8,608 nt of DNA, taken from assembly GCA_016839345.1 (NCBI GenBank), contig JAEOUL010000294.1, positions 1-8,608 of the forward strand. The letters run 5' to 3'. Positions 1-6,590 of the stretch are shown in pieces; position 1 is the stretch's first letter, and each line of letters starts with the position of its first letter. The notes under the pieces are model-generated. The model searched no databases. It saw nothing but the letters and a program-made list of their open reading frames with translations, and had not been told where the DNA came from. Origin of the DNA: Candidatus Thorarchaeota archaeon (GTDB lineage: Archaea; Asgardarchaeota; Thorarchaeia; Thorarchaeales; Thorarchaeaceae). The translations under genes and the position numbers were made by a program.

Positions 1-1313
1 ACCTTGTCAGTTCGTCCTCGCTCGAATTGGAGGTGTACTCGTGAGTCTTTTTTGAAGAGGTCTTTGATTTTTCGTGCAGCCTTCATTGCACTCTTTCGTT
101 CTCCATCAGTCGATTCCCATTCTTTCTTAGAAGATGCTTGAACTCGGGCTCTTTGTATAGGTTTGACAAAGATATTCCTCTCGAAGAGACCACTCTTTGG
201 TGGTTCATTTCCAATCACAGCCTCGAAGAATTGTCTGCGTGCCCGCTCCCATTCTCGAGCCTGTTCGAGTTCGTTGACATGATAACCTTCACGGTATACC
301 TCCAAGACATCATATGGGCATGAATGTTCACAAGCACCACAATAGATACAGTGTTCATCACGAATAGCAATCTTATCTGCTGTTCCAGTAGGATAGATTG
401 CTTTGACAGGACAAATATTGAAACAGTTGTTGCAGCCAGTAGGGTCACATTTCTCAAGCTTTTTGATTCTAACTTCTCCGGAGAACGGTTTTATGACTTT
501 CAGAGCATCATAGGGACAAACTTGCTCACAGAGACTACACTTTACACAGGTTTCATTCGTGTGAGTAAGTTCGCCTGTAATCTTTGGTTCAGCTATTGTC
601 CTATCACTCGATTCTTTACATTCAACCTTTATTGCATCATCCGGACAGATGTCTTCACAAAGACCGCAGTAGTCACAGTGGTCCTCATCGACTCTTATTC
701 CAATTGCAGGTCTGAATTCCGGAGGTTCTGCAGAATCAGACCAGAATATCTTGATTGCCTCAGGGCATAATATCTCGCACAAACCACAGTATGAACACTT
801 GTCTTCATCAATCTTGATAGACCCTGTGGCAAACTCCTCCCCCGAGTACTTGACGAGATCTTTCTTATGATCAACCTTGACATCGACTTGGAGTGATCCT
901 GTTGGACAGACCTTTGCGCAAAGCAGGCACGGTGCACATTGTTTTTCATCAATCTCATGGGTTCCCTCAATCCGATTGTATGTATTGATTGCATTCTCAC
1001 CTTCATAGCTAGCATCAAAGGCTCCGAAAACACAGGATGAATCACAGAGTCCACAAAATGTGCAGAGGTCTGGATCAACATTTACCAAAGGAGCACCCTC
1101 AATTTTGCCAGAAGCAGTTTCCTGTACTGGTCCGAGAGTTATTGCTTCCCAAGGACATGGAAGACATAGACTACATCCAACACATTTGTCAATTGTGTGG
1201 TCCAAGGTCCTCGTGAGGAGAGAGGTCTTCCAAATCAATCGGACTTTTCCATCAACAACATCCATGGAGATTACAGGCTTCTCACCAATGATCAGTCCTG
1301 GTTTGTCCGACAT
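1..1313 (-). CDS. fwdF: FwdF-like polyferredoxin with eight [4Fe-4S] motifs (3' end beyond window)
   Basis: I translated 437 residues with no stop before the left edge, so the C-terminus is missing. Eight cluster motifs are visible, starting at C44, C84, C126, C173, C213, C256, C289 and C322. This matches the eight-cluster FwdF subunit of tungsten formylmethanofuran dehydrogenase, as do short FwdF-like stretches such as KPFSGEVRI after motif 6. Family role: a cytoplasmic electron wire carrying low-potential electrons to CO2 reduction on methanofuran. Six motifs are regular CX2CX2CX3C. The first (C44-C53) has only two residues before its last Cys, and the seventh (C289-C301) is CX4CX2CX3C. After residue 340 a charged, Arg/Lys-rich tail without cysteines continues for about 97 residues or more. 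The ATG lies four bases after the hdrA stop, behind a strong ribosome binding site, so it is co-transcribed with hdrA. It could instead be an Hdr-associated polyferredoxin serving another partner. Confidence 0.85.
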   Translation of the reverse strand, partial: MSDKPGLIIGEKPVISMDVVDGKVRLIWKTSLLTRTLDHTIDKCVGCSLCLPCPWEAITLGPVQETASGKIEGAPLVNVDPDLCTFCGLCDSSCVFGAFDASYEGENAINTYNRIEGTHEIDEKQCAPCLLCAKVCPTGSLQVDVKVDHKKDLVKYSGEEFATGSIKIDEDKCSYCGLCEILCPEAIKIFWSDSAEPPEFRPAIGIRVDEDHCDYCGLCEDICPDDAIKVECKESSDRTIAEPKITGELTHTNETCVKCSLCEQVCPYDALKVIKPFSGEVRIKKLEKCDPTGCNNCFNICPVKAIYPTGTADKIAIRDEHCIYCGACEHSCPYDVLEVYREGYHVNELEQAREWERARRQFFEAVIGNEPPKSGLFERNIFVKPIQRARVQASSKKEWESTDGERKSAMKAARKIKDLFKKDSRVHLQFERGRTDK

Positions 1314-1315
1314 GA

Positions 1316-1323
1316 GATCACCT
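1316..1323 (-). promoter_or_regulatory. Ribosome binding site of the polyferredoxin gene, overlapping the hdrA stop
   Basis: The minus strand reads AGGTGATC, then TC, then ATG. AGGTGATC is an excellent match to the archaeal anti-Shine-Dalgarno sequence. The TGA stop of hdrA (1320-1318) lies inside it, so translation of the two genes is probably coupled. It also fixes ATG 1313-1311 as the start. Confidence 0.75.
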
Positions 1324-3762
1324 ACCTGTAACTTCCGCTTTGTCCTTGCGGCGTGATCGAGCAGCTTCAATTTCCTTTCCGAGTGGACCAAGTCTAACTA
1401 TATCATTGGTAAATCTAGTCACTTGCTCAGCAAAACTATCAGCTTCAGCAGCTGATGCACTTCCGAAATAGAGTCTTCGTCCATCAATCCCAGCAGCTTT
1501 TAGAATTTCTCGAATCTTATCTGTTCGATTCATAGCATATCTAGCTCCAGACCGATAGTGACAGTCTTGGACATGACATCCAAGGATTGCCACGCCGTCT
1601 GCTCCTTCAGCAAATGCAGTCAAGATTGTATCTGCATTGAGCCGGCCCGTACATGGAACTTGAATCGAAACTATGTTTGGCGGATAACTAAGCCGTTCAG
1701 TTCCTGCTCGATCTGCTGCAGAGTATGCGCACCATCGGCACAGGTAGCCTACAATTGCAGGTCTCAAAGGGTTAAATGTAACTGCAGCCTTTGTAGCTTC
1801 CTCAAGTTGCTCATTTGTAAGACATGGAAGGTCCAAAGCACCAGATGGACAAGCAGCCACGCAAGCACCACATGCACGACAAGCAGCGAGGTCGATATCT
1901 GGTATCTTCTCCTCATTGAACTTGATGGCTTGCGGTGTGCAGTTCTCCTCACAGATTCTGCAACCCATACAAAGGTCAATATTGAATGATGGAACACATG
2001 CCTCTGCAATAATGTCACCAGATGTGAGAAGGGTTTTCACCTTTGACGCAGCAAGACCTGCATGTGCTACCGAATCAGCTATATCCTTTGGACCCTGTGC
2101 AACTCCTGCGAGAAAAACACCCTTTGATGCAGTACTACTGGGTGACAATTTCGGATGTCTTTCCATAAAGAAGCCATTCTCGTCTAGAGGCGCTCTGAAC
2201 AATCGGGACAACTCTCTATTGCTAGGTTCTGCATCCATTCCAACCATTAATACTACCAAGTCGATCTCAAATTCCATCATCTTTCTAGCTAAGGTATCTT
2301 CTGCTCTAACGATTGTCCTCTCAGAAACTGGGTCTAGCAGAACCTCTCCAATTGAACCACGAATGAAGTTCACGCGGTATTCTTTCGCAGCGCGTTCGTA
2401 CAGCTCTTCCTGCCCTTTCCCGACAACACGCATATCAGTATAGAATACGTAGGCATCGCACTCAGGTAATTTCTGTTTGACTTGCATGACCTCTTTAACA
2501 GCGGCTGTGCAACAAACTCTACTACAATAAGGTCTACCAAATCGTTCGGAGCGACTTCCTACGCAAGGTATGAAAACAATATTCTTTGGAGGTTTGCCAT
2601 CAGATGGTTTTACTAATCTTCCACCACTTGGTCCTTCAGGATTGATAAGACGCTCCAGCTCTACGGAAGTGATAACATCTGGATTGACACCATACCCAAA
2701 TTCTTCCACTATAATTGGATTGAAAGGTTCGAATCCAGTAGCAAGAATGATAGCTCCAACTTCAATTACCTCTGATGTGTCCTCCTCTTCATAACGTAGT
2801 GATTTCGGTTCACAAACTCCAGCACAAGATTGACAACCTATGCAGTTTGAAGTGTCAATATAAGGAGCAATGGGTACTGCATCCATTGAGGGACGCACCA
2901 TTGCTTTTCTCATACCTAATCCGTTGTTGTACTCATCTGTAACTTCAACCGGACATATTTCGAGACAGCGATTGCAACCTGTACAACTCTCAATGTCCAC
3001 GAACCTAGCTCTTTGATTAACTGTGACACGATATCGACCCACATTACCTCGAACATCAGTGATATTCGTGAGAGTCATGATACGAATGTTGGGATGCCTG
3101 GCTGTTCTGGCCATCATTGGTCCCAGAATACAGATACTACAATCGAATGTAGGGAATAGCTTGTCCCATTTTGCCATATGCCCTCCTAGAAAGCCCTCCC
3201 TCTCTACAATCACAGTTTCAATCCCTGTATCAGCCAACTCAAGAGCGGCAGTCAATCCAGCTACTCCTCCTCCCACTATCATCGCTCGCTGAGTCATAGG
3301 AAGTTTCTGAGTGGGAATTGGATTAGAATCACGTACTTTAGCAATACCAGTATCGATAATGGCCGCAGCTTTCTTCGTTGCAGTTTCGGGATCGTCATAA
3401 TGAACCCAACTGCACTGCTCACGGACATTTGCCATGTGCAGATGCCCAGGATCAACTCCAGCTTCTCTTACCGCGTCAGAGAACAGTTCTTTGTGCAATA
3501 GGGGTGAGCATCCAGCAATGACAACTCTATTTGCCTTGCTCTTCTTGATTTTTGCTACAAAATCGTAGACTCCCTGTTCTGAGCAGAGATGGTCATCAAC
3601 CTCAACCAAGGGGATATCCATTTTTTCGTATCGTTCTCTCAGAGAATCAACATCGAGTGTATCAGCAATATTTGAACCACATTTACAGAGGAAGACTGCA
3701 AGTTTGTCCTTGTCGTTGGGCTTTGCCTTTGCCTTCGATTTCTTGCTCAAGGATTGCACCAT
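1318..3762 (-). CDS. hdrA: HdrA-MvhD fusion: electron-bifurcating heterodisulfide reductase subunit A with C-terminal MvhD domain
   Basis: The protein has 814 residues and is the FAD and iron-sulfur core of cytoplasmic Hdr complexes, which split electron pairs between ferredoxin and a disulfide or other acceptor. After a Lys-rich tail, the N-terminal HdrA domain spans about 20-150 (C26, C28, C60, C85, C117). The FAD fold starts with GGGVAGL at 164-170, followed by DCSIC at 207-211. An inserted ferredoxin domain has C260/263/266/270 and C307/310/313/317. C400, C413, C417 and C418 form the CX12CX3CC signature of HdrA. A second ferredoxin domain has C598/601/604/608 and C628/631/634/638. Residues from about 668 to 795 are MvhD-like (C675, C678, C704, C729, C734). 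MvhD normally links HdrA to a hydrogenase or formate dehydrogenase, and fused forms are known, for example HdrA2 of Methanosarcina. The ATG at 3762 follows an in-frame TAA 12 bases upstream. No strong Shine-Dalgarno is present, which fits the first gene of a transcript. HdrB and HdrC are not visible. Confidence 0.95.
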   Translation of the reverse strand: MVQSLSKKSKAKAKPNDKDKLAVFLCKCGSNIADTLDVDSLRERYEKMDIPLVEVDDHLCSEQGVYDFVAKIKKSKANRVVIAGCSPLLHKELFSDAVREAGVDPGHLHMANVREQCSWVHYDDPETATKKAAAIIDTGIAKVRDSNPIPTQKLPMTQRAMIVGGGVAGLTAALELADTGIETVIVEREGFLGGHMAKWDKLFPTFDCSICILGPMMARTARHPNIRIMTLTNITDVRGNVGRYRVTVNQRARFVDIESCTGCNRCLEICPVEVTDEYNNGLGMRKAMVRPSMDAVPIAPYIDTSNCIGCQSCAGVCEPKSLRYEEEDTSEVIEVGAIILATGFEPFNPIIVEEFGYGVNPDVITSVELERLINPEGPSGGRLVKPSDGKPPKNIVFIPCVGSRSERFGRPYCSRVCCTAAVKEVMQVKQKLPECDAYVFYTDMRVVGKGQEELYERAAKEYRVNFIRGSIGEVLLDPVSERTIVRAEDTLARKMMEFEIDLVVLMVGMDAEPSNRELSRLFRAPLDENGFFMERHPKLSPSSTASKGVFLAGVAQGPKDIADSVAHAGLAASKVKTLLTSGDIIAEACVPSFNIDLCMGCRICEENCTPQAIKFNEEKIPDIDLAACRACGACVAACPSGALDLPCLTNEQLEEATKAAVTFNPLRPAIVGYLCRWCAYSAADRAGTERLSYPPNIVSIQVPCTGRLNADTILTAFAEGADGVAILGCHVQDCHYRSGARYAMNRTDKIREILKAAGIDGRRLYFGSASAAEADSFAEQVTRFTNDIVRLGPLGKEIEAARSRRKDKAEVTGR

Positions 3763-3818
3763 ATCCTGAAGTTATGTTTGCCATTTGTTCGTTGATGAAG
3801 TATTGGGTATGGGTTCTA

Positions 3819-3830
3819 TTAACCGGGTAA
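3819..3830. promoter_or_regulatory. Near-palindrome TTAACCGGGTAA, candidate operator
   Basis: Twelve bases with five of six symmetric pairs complementary, flanked by GGTT on the left and a second AACCG on the right (AACCG repeats at 3821-3825 and 3829-3833). It sits between the divergent operons and overlaps the minus-strand TATA candidate, a usual position for a regulator site. A related TTAAC-GGA-GTTAA element precedes cdhA. No regulator is identified. Confidence 0.3.
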
Positions 3831-3893
3831 CCGTTAGGGTCATACCGGAAATATCTTGTGCTATAGGTGGTAACTCAAAAAGAAAACCATTGG

Positions 3894-3900
3894 TATTATA
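3894..3900 (+). promoter_or_regulatory. TATA-like box for the Fe-S / FwdB-like / cooC operon
   Basis: TATTATA lies 33 bases before the proposed TTG start at 3933, which predicts a very short leader. That agrees with the weak Shine-Dalgarno of this first gene. A similar TTATTAT occurs before cdhA. Confidence 0.4.
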
Positions 3901-3932
3901 CGACTTACCAGTGATGACGGAGACCCAAGGCT

Positions 3933-4391
3933 TTGAAACTCAATCCGATGGAAATGTATAATCTATTACCCAAAACTAATTGCAAGCTTTGCGAACCAAA
4001 AACCTGTATGGCATTTGCCACAAAGCTTGCACTTGGAGAAGTGAAGCCTGATGACTGTCCGCCTCTTCTTGAAAAAGGATTTGAGAAGAACCTTGAAAAG
4101 ATCAGGGAAATAATTGCGCCAATGCAGTCTGCCGAGGCAACAGGCATCAAACTTGATGAGAATCGTTGTACAGGCTGCGGAAATTGTGTAGTTGTCTGTC
4201 CAGTAGATGTTGCAGCTGAGCCAGATACAGCATTAGGTAAAGCAGGGAAAAGCGGTGACACTGTATTCAGAGTTGAGAATGGTATCTCGAAGATAATCAA
4301 CTTGGAGAAGTGTCGGAGGTTTCCTCCGGACAAACTGAACTGTCGTGTCTGTGAGCAGTACTGTTGCACTGATGCAATTGAGATTTGGTAG
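3933..4391 (+). CDS. Small iron-sulfur protein: PF04060-type FeS domain plus two ferredoxin-like cluster motifs
   Basis: The protein has 152 residues. The N-terminal part (about 4-60) has C17, C20, C25 and C42, i.e. CX2CX4CX16C, inside a sequence of the form LNPMEMYNLLPKTNC. This is the putative Fe-S cluster domain (PF04060) that begins the corrinoid protein CdhE/AcsC of CODH/ACS and occurs in RnfB-type electron carriers. A regular ferredoxin motif follows (C79, C82, C85, C89). The last motif is odd: C127-X9-C137-X2-C140-X3-C144, with another Cys at 145. Three [4Fe-4S] clusters are therefore likely in a soluble protein with no signal peptide or membrane segment. The TTG start at 3933 gives the usual N-terminus (MKLNP) and follows a weak GGAG. 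ATG 3948 is possible but would cut into the conserved N-terminus. The next gene follows directly, so the two products probably act together. The exact function is not known to me. An electron donor to CODH/ACS or to the FwdB-like protein is inferred. Confidence 0.85.
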   Translation: MKLNPMEMYNLLPKTNCKLCEPKTCMAFATKLALGEVKPDDCPPLLEKGFEKNLEKIREIIAPMQSAEATGIKLDENRCTGCGNCVVVCPVDVAAEPDTALGKAGKSGDTVFRVENGISKIINLEKCRRFPPDKLNCRVCEQYCCTDAIEIW

Positions 4392-4395
4392 GTGA
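4390..4395 (+). promoter_or_regulatory. Ribosome binding site AGGTGA that decides the start of the FwdB-like gene
   Basis: AGGTGA lies five bases before ATG 4401 and overlaps the TAG stop (4389-4391) of the preceding gene. The longer context GGTAGGTGA is identical to the site before the polyferredoxin gene. It favours ATG 4401 over the in-frame GTG at 4392, which lies inside the site itself. Confidence 0.7.
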
Positions 4396-4400
4396 CTCTG

Positions 4401-5591
4401 ATGGAAGATATCGTTTGTAATGGTTGTTCACTGCTCTGTGATGATATTGTCGCCGAGTTTCACAAGAACGAGGTAGAATCTCTCGGACTATGCCGCCTTG
4501 GATTCACTCATCTTGAAGTTGCACTCAGCCACGACCATTCCAAATCAATTGATGACCAGCTTGAGAAAGCTGCTGACTTGCTGTCTTCAGCAGACAATCC
4601 TTTGGTCTATGGATTCTCCCACTGTTCAAACGAGGCAATCAAGGAAGGACTTGCTCTTACAAAAACACTCGGAGGCTATTTTGATTCAGTAGCTAATCTT
4701 GGCGTAATACAGGCATTGACTCATAACCTTCATTCGATGAAGCTCGATGTGGATTTGGAGTATGTTAGAAATAATGGCGAGTTCATAATCTACTGGGGCT
4801 CTGATCCCGCAGAGAGCATACATCGTCACCCAAGCAGATTTGCAGTTTTACCAAGAGGTGACAAGATTCCAGAGGGTGTTGAGAGCAGAATCATTGGCGT
4901 TGTTGATGTTCGTGAAACTGAAACAATGAAGATGGCGAATCATAGGATGATTATTCCGATAGGATCAGATGAGCAGTTTCTTGATGTGTTAATAGGGGAG
5001 TTAGAGGGAAAATCATCAATAACTAGTCCAATTCTCGGAATACCTGCCGCGGAAGTGATTGGTTTAGTTAGTGGATTAAAAAAGTCTGACTGTACTGTAA
5101 TCTTCTATGGCAGTGGTTTACTAAATTCTGGTAACACTGAAGAGAATCTCTCTGCGATTTTACGGTTAGTCGAAGCAATAAGAAAGACTGGAAAAGAGGC
5201 ATATGCATTACCAATGTATCCAGAAAGCAACCTCATGGGTGTTATTGATGCAACGAGGGAAATTCCGAGTACTCTTCAAAAAATCACTACAAACCAGTTC
5301 ACAACAGCACTGATTGTTGGAGATGATCCATTGTCTGTTCTTCCAGGACCTGCTGCAAAATCGCTAGCAAAGGCAAATATTGTATATATTGGCCCTTCTG
5401 GTGGACTGACAGGAAAGAGAGCTGATATATCGATTCATACAACAGATATGATTCTCCAAGGATCAGAGAATATGACAAGACTGGACCAAGTCAAGATTGG
5501 GTTCAAACCATGGACGGGTAGAAACGAATCGAATAAGACAAGTGACATTCTGAAGAAGTTGCATGAACTAGTGAAGAAGAAGATGACATAA
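4401..5591 (+). CDS. FwdB-like protein (formylmethanofuran dehydrogenase subunit B family) lacking the catalytic cysteine
   Basis: The protein has 396 residues, slightly shorter than FwdB/FmdB (about 430), the molybdopterin-scaffold subunit that reduces CO2 to formate. The N-terminal cluster is conserved: C6-X2-C9-X3-C13 followed by DDI, then C31 in CRLG. Other FwdB-like landmarks are LVYGFSHC (68-75), IIYWGSDP (129-136), HRHPSR (141-146), VVDVRETET (167-175) and IVGDDP (305-310). The W/Mo-binding Cys, found as SVCHGPS in FwdB, is absent: residues 95-102 read DSVANLGV, and no Cys occurs between 76 and 230. The relevant codons are GCT and GGC, so selenocysteine is excluded. The Arg-containing HSRGKHRN stretch of FwdB is here NSGNTEEN (242-249). 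The protein is therefore probably not a formylmethanofuran dehydrogenase. FwdA, FwdC and FwdD are not adjacent. Its position between the Fe-S protein and cooC/cdhA suggests a redox or assembly role for CODH/ACS, which is inference. Confidence 0.85.
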   Translation: MEDIVCNGCSLLCDDIVAEFHKNEVESLGLCRLGFTHLEVALSHDHSKSIDDQLEKAADLLSSADNPLVYGFSHCSNEAIKEGLALTKTLGGYFDSVANLGVIQALTHNLHSMKLDVDLEYVRNNGEFIIYWGSDPAESIHRHPSRFAVLPRGDKIPEGVESRIIGVVDVRETETMKMANHRMIIPIGSDEQFLDVLIGELEGKSSITSPILGIPAAEVIGLVSGLKKSDCTVIFYGSGLLNSGNTEENLSAILRLVEAIRKTGKEAYALPMYPESNLMGVIDATREIPSTLQKITTNQFTTALIVGDDPLSVLPGPAAKSLAKANIVYIGPSGGLTGKRADISIHTTDMILQGSENMTRLDQVKIGFKPWTGRNESNKTSDILKKLHELVKKKMT

Positions 5592-5596
5592 CGAAT

Positions 5597-5602
5597 GGTG
5601 AT
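5597..5602 (+). promoter_or_regulatory. Ribosome binding site of cooC
   Basis: GGTGAT lies six bases before ATG 5609, within the 17-base gap after the FwdB-like gene. It supports this start and translation from a shared transcript. Confidence 0.6.
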
Positions 5603-5608
5603 AGCACA

Positions 5609-6406
5609 ATGAAAATTGCAGTTGCTGGAAAAGGCGGCGTTGGGAAGACAACAATTGCAGGAACAATAGCCAGGTTGCTCGGGAGAGATGGACTGAGAAT
5701 ACTTGCAGTGGATGCAGATCCAAGCTACACATTATGGTCAGCATTGGGTATTCCAGCAGATGTTGCAAATGAGATAGTACCCTTAACAGAGAATGAACCC
5801 CTTGTGGAGGAAAGACTGCAGATTGAGGGGGCAGGTTCATACAAACAATTCTTCAAACTCAATCCTCGTGTGGATGACCTTGCAGAAAAGTTTGCGATAA
5901 AAGGCCCAGATAACGTGAGTCTACTAGTAGCAGGCACTGTTGAGATAGGGGGTTCTGGATGTATGTGCCCATCAGCAACTCTACTCAAGTCACTCATGCG
6001 ACATCTTATCCTTGGAACAGATGAAGCTTTTGTAATGGATATGGACGCAGGCATTGAAAATCTTGGTCGTGGAACTACAAAAGGGATGGATGCACTAGTA
6101 GTGGTTGCCGAACCAGGGCGGCGATCATTGGATATTCTTGGAAAGATTAAGAAACTTGCACAGGATATCGACGTCGGGCATGTTTTTGCTGTGGGTAATA
6201 AGGTCGTAACTTCTGAGGATGCCAAGATGATTGAGGATTGGGTAAAGAAAGAAGGGATTCCACTCCTAGGAATAGTGCCTATGGACGAATCTGTCAAAGA
6301 GGCAGATAGGAGAGGTGTTGCACCTATCGACCTCGATGCCAATTCACCAGGAATGATTGCGATTGCAGAAATAAAACAACGTTTGGTTGCAGAAACCACC
6401 AAATAA
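5609..6406 (+). CDS. cooC: CooC-type ATPase, nickel-insertion factor for carbon monoxide dehydrogenase
   Basis: The protein has 265 residues, the usual size for CooC, a MinD/SIMIBI-class ATPase that dimerises and promotes nickel loading of the CODH C-cluster in the cytoplasm. A deviant Walker A, GKGGVGKTT (7-15), carries the signature lysine K8 and P-loop K13. The switch region DADP is at 35-38. The CooC-specific CXC motif is C118-M-C120, which binds metal at the dimer interface. A Walker B-like DMDAGIENLGRGT covers 144-156. These features separate CooC from general MinD and NifH proteins. It starts 17 bases after the FwdB-like gene and is followed by a possible terminator stem-loop, so it ends this operon. 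In methanogens cooC lies within the cdh operon. Here it sits just upstream of cdhA, its expected client. A role in maturing the A-cluster, as for AcsF, cannot be excluded. Confidence 0.95.
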   Translation: MKIAVAGKGGVGKTTIAGTIARLLGRDGLRILAVDADPSYTLWSALGIPADVANEIVPLTENEPLVEERLQIEGAGSYKQFFKLNPRVDDLAEKFAIKGPDNVSLLVAGTVEIGGSGCMCPSATLLKSLMRHLILGTDEAFVMDMDAGIENLGRGTTKGMDALVVVAEPGRRSLDILGKIKKLAQDIDVGHVFAVGNKVVTSEDAKMIEDWVKKEGIPLLGIVPMDESVKEADRRGVAPIDLDANSPGMIAIAEIKQRLVAETTK

Positions 6407-6410
6407 TCAG

Positions 6411-6435
6411 TTTCAGATTCTGTTACAATTTGAAA
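6411..6435 (+). terminator. Stem-loop just after cooC, possible terminator or processing site
   Basis: TTTCAGATT (6411-6419) and AATTTGAAA (6427-6435) pair over nine positions with one G-U wobble around a seven-base loop, beginning five bases after the cooC stop. The stem is AT-rich and no clean T tract follows directly, although T-rich sequence occurs at about 6448-6461. Archaeal termination relies mainly on T tracts, so the role is uncertain. Confidence 0.35.
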
Positions 6436-6474
6436 TAATCGACGGATATTGATTTACTTTCCTAAACAAATTAC

Positions 6475-6487
6475 TTAACGGAGTTAA
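6475..6487. promoter_or_regulatory. Palindrome TTAAC-GGA-GTTAA upstream of cdhA, candidate operator
   Basis: Perfect five-base arms (6475-6479 and 6483-6487) flank a three-base spacer, a size typical of dimeric helix-turn-helix regulator sites. It lies 50 bases before the TATTAT-type element. It resembles TTAACCGGGTAA in the divergent region, so both operons might answer to one regulator. The arms are short and chance occurrence is possible. Confidence 0.3.
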
Positions 6488-6590
6488 TATCTGATTCCGA
6501 AAGCTCACTTTAAGAAACGTGATTGATTCACAACCTTATTATGTTGCTATGTGTTCGGGCTTTTTACTACGCACAGGAACTGAGTTCAGA

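Larger units (their letters stand above)
3763..3932. promoter_or_regulatory. Divergent promoter region between hdrA and the small Fe-S gene
   Basis: This 170-base gap separates two divergently transcribed operons and contains no convincing gene. For the plus strand, TATTATA at 3894-3900 preceded by an A-rich stretch (3877-3887) is a reasonable TATA/BRE pair and would place transcription start near 3920-3925. For the minus strand, the reverse complement of 3814-3823 (GTTAATAGAA) is a weaker TATA candidate about 55 bases before the hdrA ATG. The near-palindrome TTAACCGGGTAA (3819-3830) overlaps it. Promoter positions are inferred from motif and distance only. Confidence 0.5.
6407..6590 (+). promoter_or_regulatory. 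cdhA upstream region with promoter-like elements
   Basis: This 184-base gap has no convincing gene. It holds the stem-loop after cooC, the palindrome TTAAC-GGA-GTTAA at 6475-6487, and two TATA-like sequences: CTTTAAGA at 6509-6516 and TTATTAT at 6537-6543. The second resembles the TATA candidate at 3894 and would give transcription start near 6565 and a short leader before ATG 6591. The first would instead allow a leaderless start near 6541-6549. A separate promoter for cdhA therefore seems likely, but its exact position is open. Confidence 0.4.

Noticed and set aside
1916..2443. 175-codon open frame on the plus strand within hdrA
   Set aside because: It is the complement of conserved HdrA sequence, with no family features and no ribosome binding site noticed.
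3905..4369. 154-codon open frame on the minus strand opposite the small Fe-S gene
   Set aside because: The sense strand encodes conserved cluster motifs. The antisense product has low-complexity Ser/Phe/Gln content and no recognisable domain.
4392..4394. GTG as start of the FwdB-like gene
   Set aside because: It lies inside the AGGTGA ribosome binding site, whereas ATG 4401 is at the right distance from it and gives the FwdB-like N-terminus.
5725..6402. 225-codon open frame on the minus strand opposite cooC
   Set aside because: It lies antisense to a clear CooC with all family motifs, and its Ser/Pro/Ile-rich composition is typical of a shadow frame.
6549..6551. In-frame upstream ATG as the cdhA start
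   Set aside because: It would add 14 residues with no visible family similarity and overlaps the probable promoter region. It cannot be fully excluded without transcript data.
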